Shown here piece after piece: positions 34,546 to 39,432 of a stretch of 39,432 nucleotides of DNA (positions are counted from its first letter, which is position 1; each line of letters starts with the position of its first letter). Origin of the DNA: Methylococcus sp. UBA6136 (lineage in GTDB: Bacteria; Pseudomonadota; Gammaproteobacteria; Methylococcales; Methylococcaceae). The DNA is taken from assembly GCA_002423305.1 (NCBI GenBank), contig DIVI01000209.1:1-39432 (forward strand). Direction: 5' to 3'. The notes beneath the pieces were generated by a model that saw only the letters and a program-made list of their open reading frames with translations, was not told the DNA's origin and made no database searches. Made by a program: the position numbers and the translations under genes.

Positions 34546-35775
34546 TCAGCGGCTGTTGCCGGGAGTCGGTGGCTGGACCGGCTTGCCGCTATCCGCTCCG
34601 GTGGGGCTGGGTAATACTTTTTGCCCTTGCCGGACTTTTTGCACGCCCTCAGTGACCACGGTGTCTCCGGGCTTGAGCCCTTCGTCGATCACCCAGAGCG
34701 AGTCCACCCGCTCGGCGGGTCTGACCTTGCGGATATCGATGGTGGCATCGGTGTTGACCACCGCCACTTGATATCCACCCTGCAATTCCGAGACGGCCCG
34801 CTGCGGCACCAGGAGCGCGGCACGTTTATGCCTTAACAACGCCCGGACTCGCGCGAACTGGCCCGGTCTCAGGATGTTGCCCGGATTCGGAAACAGAGCC
34901 GCCACCTTGATGGTGCCGGTGGTGGCATCCACCTGACGATCGGCAAAATAGAATTTGCCCCGCCGAGCGAAGTGGCTGCCGTCGGCCAGGATCAGTTCTA
35001 GCGTCGGGGAAGCTTGCTCGGGGCCTTTGCGGGCGAAACGCATGTAATCCTGCTCGCTGATCGGGATATAGGCGCGGATCGGGTCGACCTGGGATACCAG
35101 GGTCAAGGCCGAGTTATTGGCACTGCCCGGGCCCACCAAGTCGCCGAGTTGAGCGGTCGAGAGTCCGGCGATGCCGGTGATCGGTGAACGAATTTGGGTG
35201 AAGTTCAGGTTCAACCGTGCGGATTCTATGGCCGCCTTGGCGGTCAGGATCTGCGCCTCGCCGGCGGCCACTCGACCCAGTGCATTGTCGCGATCGCGCA
35301 CGCTCACGGCGCGTTCCGGCAGCAGGCGTTGGATGCGGTCGAGATCCAGTCGGGCGGTTTTCAGCAGCGCCTCCTCGCGAGCGAGGGTGCTGAGCGCGCT
35401 GTCCAGAACTGTCCGGAACGTTCGGGGGTCGATTTCGTAAAGGAGTTGATCCTTTTTGACGACCTGGCCTTCCTCATAGTTGCGCCGAATCAGGTAGCCG
35501 GTGACCTGGGCGCGTATCTGTGCGTTGACCATGCCGTCCAGACTGCCCACCCACTCCTGAAATACCGGCACATCGCGCTGGATGACGCCCTGAACTTCAA
35601 CTTGGGGGGGTGGGGGAACCGGCGCCTGAGCACTGGCGGTGGCTTGTCTGGCCTGCGGATCAGTGGGCGGGGAGGGTGTCTGATCGCATCCGCTCAGTAT
35701 GACAACGAGACAGGCGACCATCCCGCTGATTAAACGGTACTGGCAGAAGGACTGTATGGACTCAGCGTTGGCCAT
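34546..35775 (-). CDS. RND membrane fusion lipoprotein (AcrA/MexA family)
   Basis: A 409-residue periplasmic adaptor with a lipoprotein signal (VVILSGC at about residue 30). After a Pro-rich spacer come the lipoyl half-motifs (DGMVNAQIRAQVTGYLIRR and FTQIRSPITGIAGLSTAQLG), the helical hairpin between them, and the beta-barrel (IRAYIPISEQDYMRF). It bridges the pump and the outer-membrane duct. It is the first gene of the three-gene efflux operon; no TetR- or MarR-type regulator is adjacent, the divergent neighbour being the GH94-like gene. Confidence 0.94.
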   Translation of the reverse strand: MANAESIQSFCQYRLISGMVACLVVILSGCDQTPSPPTDPQARQATASAQAPVPPPPQVEVQGVIQRDVPVFQEWVGSLDGMVNAQIRAQVTGYLIRRNYEEGQVVKKDQLLYEIDPRTFRTVLDSALSTLAREEALLKTARLDLDRIQRLLPERAVSVRDRDNALGRVAAGEAQILTAKAAIESARLNLNFTQIRSPITGIAGLSTAQLGDLVGPGSANNSALTLVSQVDPIRAYIPISEQDYMRFARKGPEQASPTLELILADGSHFARRGKFYFADRQVDATTGTIKVAALFPNPGNILRPGQFARVRALLRHKRAALLVPQRAVSELQGGYQVAVVNTDATIDIRKVRPAERVDSLWVIDEGLKPGDTVVTEGVQKVRQGQKVLPSPTGADSGKPVQPPTPGNSR

Positions 35776-35849
35776 GTGTCGACAGGCCGAAGATGAGAGC
35801 CTGCTCTTCGATATCCATGAGCGTGTCCGGATCGGATTTCAATTGGGAT

Positions 35850-35925
35850 TTGTGACAGCCGAAGCCGATATTGTGACCGTTTGCAGGCAAGGTCGCTTCA
35901 GTGAAAGTCGGTCTGGGCCTATGAT
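35850..35925 (+). promoter_or_regulatory. Divergent control region with repeated TTGTGAC
   Basis: The 211 bases between the efflux operon and the GH94-like gene contain TTGTGAC twice in direct orientation (35850-35856 and 35871-35877), 21 bases start to start, i.e. two helical turns. A -10-like TATGAT lies at 35920-35925 with a poor -35, TTCAGT (35897-35902), at 17 bases. These could serve the GH94-like gene or be an operator for either direction; this is by eye only. Confidence 0.35.
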
Positions 35926-35986
35926 AACCCTTCCCGGCAATACGTCGTATCAGTCATTTCCCAGTCCTTTTCCGCAGGAAGTCCTC

Positions 35987-38900
35987 ATGAGCCAACCCAT
36001 TTCTCAGTCACCTTTCCGACTCGACAGTGCCTCTGGCCTGAGTGCCCGGATCAATCGCAATGGCTCGCTCTATCGATTGGATTACAAGGACATCATTCTC
36101 AATCTTTTTCCGGGGAATGAGCTGGAGGGTGGGCCGGCCAATATCTATTTGCGACGGTTGGGCGCCACGACGGACTTTATCCCGCTGCTGGGGCCGGAAA
36201 GCCCGTCCGCCTTCTCGGCGAACGCGCAAGGGTTTTCGGCGAGCGGTGTGTGGCGAGACATCCGCTATAGCGTGACGCTGAAGCTGGCTGAGTCTGCCCC
36301 GGCCTGGTTCTGGCATGTGACGCTGGAAAATGCCGGGACCGAGACTATCCAGGTCGATCTGATCCATGTCCAGGATCTGGCGGTCGCCGCCTATGGAGCG
36401 ATTCGGCAAAATGAGTATTACGTCAGCCAATACCTGGATCATGCGCCGCTAGAGCATCCGCAGCAGGGAGTGGTCATTGCGACCCGCCAGAATCAGTCGG
36501 TGAGTGGGCGCAACCCCTGGTGCGTGATCGGTTCCCTGGGCAACGGCGTCAGTTATGCGACCGATGCCCTGCAAGTAGTGGGACTGTCGCGTCGGGCAAA
36601 TCATCCGCCGGAGGGCATCGCCAATGGGTTGCCGGGTCAGCGTCAGCAGCATGAACATGCCATGGCGGCGATCCAGGATGCGGCCCTGACGCTCGCACCA
36701 GGCCAGACCATCCACAACGGTTTCTTTGGCTGGCTGGAAGCGCATCATCCGGCGGCCACCTCGATGATCGATCTCGGCTTTGTCAATCGTGCGCTGGCCT
36801 TATCAGAACGATTGGCAAGGGCCTCTGCGGATGTCGGGACCGCAAATCCACCTAGCCCGAGCGGGTTCACCGACTGCCCGGTGCTGACGGCGGCCGCCCT
36901 CGATGAGGCAGAGATTGAACGGCTGTTCGGGTCAGATCGGCACCATGAAGAGCACGAGGGCGACACCTTGCTGTCTTTCTTTGCCGGTTGTCGCTGTCAT
37001 GTCGTCTTGAAGGCCAAGGAGCTTGCCGTGTTGCGGCCGCACGGGCATATTCTGCGAACCGGCAGCGCACTGACGCCGGATGAGTCCGCGCTGACATCCA
37101 CCGCCTGGATGGGCGGCGTCTTTCATTCAATGGTCACCCAGGGCCACGTCAGCATCAATCGCTTCCTGTCCACCACGCACAGTTACCTCGGTCTGTTTCG
37201 CTCGCATGGACAGCGTATTTTTATCGAAACCACCGAGGGTTGGCAGCGGCTGGATCTGCCTTCCGCCTTCGAGATGAGTCCGGAATCCTGCCGCTGGATT
37301 TACCGTCATGCAGGCGGGTTGCTGGAAGTTCGGAGCGGAGCAGCGACCGATCGTCATGAACTGACGCTCGACCTTGTGGTGCTGGAAGGCGCGCCATTGC
37401 GCTGCCTGATTTCTCATCATGTCGCACTGAACGGCGATGATGGCGCCGAGGCACGGCCGGTGATTTATGAGCGGCAGGGGCTGGCGGTTTTCGTGCGGGC
37501 CGAGGCAGACAGTGATGTCGGCCGACGTTTCCCCGAAGGCGGCTTCCGCATCGAGCCACAGCCGGGTACGGCGCTGGAACAGGTCGGTGGGGATGAGCTG
37601 CTGTTCAGAGATGGGCTGTCCCGCCAGCAGCCCTTCCTTTGTCTGATCACGGAGTCTGCCCGCGCCGTGGGTCTCAGAATCACCGGGCACCTGGTGCCGG
37701 CGGGTGCAGCGCGTTCCATCACGGCGGATGCCTATTGGGACGAGTGCACGACCGGACTATCGCTGTCCCGGGCTGCGCCCGAATCAGTGCGGCGTATGGC
37801 CGATATCCTGCCTTGGTATGCGCACAACGCGCTGATTCATTACCTCGCCCCGCGGGGGCTGGAGCAATACTCTGGCGGTGGCTGGGGCACCCGTGATGTC
37901 ACTCAGGGGCCCGTCGAGTTTCTCATGGCGGTCGGCCAGTTCGCGCCGATCCGCGATTTGCTGCTGCGCGTATTCCGTCAGCAGAGCCCCGATGGTGACT
38001 GGCCGCAGTGGTTCATGTTCTTCGAGCGCGAGCGCAATATCCGCCCCGGCGATTCCCATGGCGACATCGTTTTCTGGCCGTTACTCGCATTGGCCCAGTA
38101 CCTCGATGCGACCGACGATGCGACGATACTCAATGAAAGGGTGCCGTTTTTTCAGGGTAATCCCGATGACGAGGAGCCGGGTTCACTCTGGCAGCATGTC
38201 GAAACGGCGCTAGAGCTGATCCATCAGCGGGTCATCCCCGGCACGCAACTGGCCGCTTATGGACATGGTGACTGGAACGATTCTCTGCAGCCGGCTGATC
38301 CCGCCTTACGTGAGCGTTTGTGCAGCGCCTGGACAGTCACGCTGCATTACCAAGTGTTGACCACGCTGGCTGAGGCGCTGGGGGGTATTGGCCGGGTCGA
38401 AGAGGCCGGCATGCTCGAAACCATGGCGGAGAGCGTATTGGCTGATTTTCACCAATATTTGCTGGTGGATGGCGTGGTGACGGGTTACGCCTATTTCGAG
38501 GACGGCGGTAAGGTCGAGTATCTGCTGCATCCGCGCGACCAGAAAACCGGACTGTCCTACAGTCTGCTGCCGATGATGCATGCCATCATCAATGACATGC
38601 TCAGCCCCGAGGTGGCTGGTCACCAGCTTGCGGTCATTCGCCAACATCTGCATGGGCCGGAGGGCGCCCATTTGTTTGATCGGCCGATGGTGTATCGCGG
38701 TGGGCCGATGAGCATGTTCCAGCGCGCCGAGAGCAGCAGCTTTTTCGGGCGGGAAATCGGCAACATGTACACCCACGCGCACCTGCGTTATGCCGAGGCG
38801 CTTTGGCACTTTGGGGATGCCGAGGGCTTTTTTGCGGCGCTGTCGAAGGCAGTGCCGATCGATCTTCAGTCCTCGATTGCGCCTGCCTCGCGGCGTCAGG

Positions 38901-39346
38901 CCAACTGCTATTACTCCAGCTCCGATGCGGCCTTTCGTGACCGTTATCAGGCGTATGACGAATATGATCGGGCGCTGAATGGCGAAATTCAGCTGGAAGG
39001 CGGCTGGCGGGTCTACTCCAGCGGTGCCGGTATTGCCACCAGTCTCATCCTGCGCTGCCTGTTCGGCATCCGGCCCTCCAGCAGCAGTGTGGTGATCGAT
39101 CCCGTCCTGCCTCGCTCGCTGGATGGCTTGCAGATCAATCTGAATATCGCCGGCGCGCGGTTCGAGCTTACTTACGAGCTTGGCGAAAAGGGCAGCGGCC
39201 CCGTGGCGCTGGAACTCAACGGCGAGCCGCTATCATTTGCCCGGCTAGATAACCCCTATCGAACGGGAGGTGTCGAAGTCTCGTTGGATCACCTGGGTCA
39301 GGTGAGGGCGCCGGACACCAACCGGTTGTTAATTCGGCTGGGGTGA
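35987..39346 (+). CDS. GH94-like glycoside phosphorylase
   Basis: A 1119-residue protein from ATG 35987, chosen because AGGA (35976-35979) lies seven bases upstream; the frame is open back to 35699 but that part overlaps the efflux operon. Order of parts: an N-terminal beta-sandwich (to about 310), a middle region with a second beta-rich part, and an (alpha/alpha)6 catalytic domain from about 600. Family-like sites are WGTRDVTQGP (Arg636-Asp637), HGDWNDSLQP with Asp762 and Asp765 (the general acid is expected in this motif), GREIGNMYTHAH with His930, and SSGAG (1011-1015), at the phosphate-site positions of cellobiose phosphorylase. It is longer than disaccharide phosphorylases (about 800 residues). 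It may instead resemble the C-terminal part of cyclic beta-1,2-glucan synthase. No signal peptide; substrate unknown. Confidence 0.8.
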   Translation: MSQPISQSPFRLDSASGLSARINRNGSLYRLDYKDIILNLFPGNELEGGPANIYLRRLGATTDFIPLLGPESPSAFSANAQGFSASGVWRDIRYSVTLKLAESAPAWFWHVTLENAGTETIQVDLIHVQDLAVAAYGAIRQNEYYVSQYLDHAPLEHPQQGVVIATRQNQSVSGRNPWCVIGSLGNGVSYATDALQVVGLSRRANHPPEGIANGLPGQRQQHEHAMAAIQDAALTLAPGQTIHNGFFGWLEAHHPAATSMIDLGFVNRALALSERLARASADVGTANPPSPSGFTDCPVLTAAALDEAEIERLFGSDRHHEEHEGDTLLSFFAGCRCHVVLKAKELAVLRPHGHILRTGSALTPDESALTSTAWMGGVFHSMVTQGHVSINRFLSTTHSYLGLFRSHGQRIFIETTEGWQRLDLPSAFEMSPESCRWIYRHAGGLLEVRSGAATDRHELTLDLVVLEGAPLRCLISHHVALNGDDGAEARPVIYERQGLAVFVRAEADSDVGRRFPEGGFRIEPQPGTALEQVGGDELLFRDGLSRQQPFLCLITESARAVGLRITGHLVPAGAARSITADAYWDECTTGLSLSRAAPESVRRMADILPWYAHNALIHYLAPRGLEQYSGGGWGTRDVTQGPVEFLMAVGQFAPIRDLLLRVFRQQSPDGDWPQWFMFFERERNIRPGDSHGDIVFWPLLALAQYLDATDDATILNERVPFFQGNPDDEEPGSLWQHVETALELIHQRVIPGTQLAAYGHGDWNDSLQPADPALRERLCSAWTVTLHYQVLTTLAEALGGIGRVEEAGMLETMAESVLADFHQYLLVDGVVTGYAYFEDGGKVEYLLHPRDQKTGLSYSLLPMMHAIINDMLSPEVAGHQLAVIRQHLHGPEGAHLFDRPMVYRGGPMSMFQRAESSSFFGREIGNMYTHAHLRYAEALWHFGDAEGFFAALSKAVPIDLQSSIAPASRRQANCYYSSSDAAFRDRYQAYDEYDRALNGEIQLEGGWRVYSSGAGIATSLILRCLFGIRPSSSSVVIDPVLPRSLDGLQINLNIAGARFELTYELGEKGSGPVALELNGEPLSFARLDNPYRTGGVEVSLDHLGQVRAPDTNRLLIRLG

Positions 39347-39374
39347 CATCAACGATCCTCGTGGCCCGAATCGG

Positions 39375-39415
39375 CCCCGGATTCCCGCATTTCGCTGCGC
39401 GGCATGCGGGCTATG
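39375..39415. repeat. REP-like palindrome
   Basis: CCCGCAT (39384-39390) and ATGCGGG (39404-39410) form a perfect 7-bp stem around a GC-rich 13-base loop, preceded by GCCCCGGATT. The wording (CCGGATTCCCGC... CATGCGGGCTA) is like REP elements common between genes in gammaproteobacteria. It lies about 30 bases past the GH94-like gene and could also end its transcript. Confidence 0.5.
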
Positions 39416-39432
39416 TCGGATGATCATGGGGC

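Noticed and set aside
35699..35986. Extension of the GH94-like gene by 96 codons upstream
   Set aside because: It would overlap the start of the divergent membrane fusion protein gene; ATG 35987 has a proper Shine-Dalgarno.
1..39432. tRNA, rRNA, CRISPR array, insertion sequence or prophage
   Set aside because: I looked through the gene-free stretches and found no cloverleaf-like sequence, regularly spaced repeats, transposase or phage genes. Very degraded elements could be missed by eye.

Overview
The window is a 39.4 kb piece of a Gram-negative chromosome, almost certainly a gammaproteobacterium. It carries BamA, LptE, DsbA, cytochrome c4, RlmM, HolA and a hemC-hemDX-hemY cluster, all arranged as is usual in that class. 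G+C is high, genes are tightly packed with many 4-bp ATGA/GTGA overlaps, and GTG/TTG starts are common. Genus cannot be fixed from sequence alone; no autotrophy, sulfur-oxidation or methane-oxidation genes are in view.

Left block (1-7534, + strand): a UDP-glucuronate 4-epimerase-like gene, then mobB-moeA (molybdenum cofactor) and rlmM (23S rRNA methylation) in overlapping order, then phoU without pst genes, then bamA outside its common rseP-skp-lpxD context. Second block (7569-13675, - strand): an operon leuS-lptE-holA-proA-nadD. Third block (13805-20539, + strand): tpm, then hemC, a fused hemD-hemX and hemY (tetrapyrrole synthesis), then an ABC ATPase of the Wzt polysaccharide-export type without its permease. 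Fourth block (20638-23623): cytochrome c4, dsbA and an endonuclease/exonuclease/phosphatase-family gene on -, with engB divergent on +, a neighbourhood also known from pseudomonads.

From about 23.7 to 27.4 kb the DNA looks accessory: a vapBC toxin-antitoxin pair, an outer-membrane beta-barrel of unknown substrate, a membrane histidine kinase gene broken by one in-frame TAA, a small possible ORF or RNA with a strong intrinsic terminator, and a four-helix hypothetical membrane protein whose 3' end forms one arm of a perfect 17-bp inverted repeat. Next come a phosphoketolase gene (xfp, -), a complete RND efflux operon (membrane fusion lipoprotein, HAE1 pump, TolC-type lipoprotein, -), and a divergent 1119-residue GH94-like glycoside phosphorylase (+). 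The right edge holds a REP-like palindrome.

No tRNA, rRNA, CRISPR array, intact insertion sequence or prophage was seen. Most genes are housekeeping. The items most worth a second look are the nonsense-split kinase, the 17-bp inverted repeat, the orphan Wzt-type ATPase, the small transcript unit at 26.64-26.89 kb, and the large orphan GH94-like enzyme. I found no convincing evidence of a wholly new multi-gene system.
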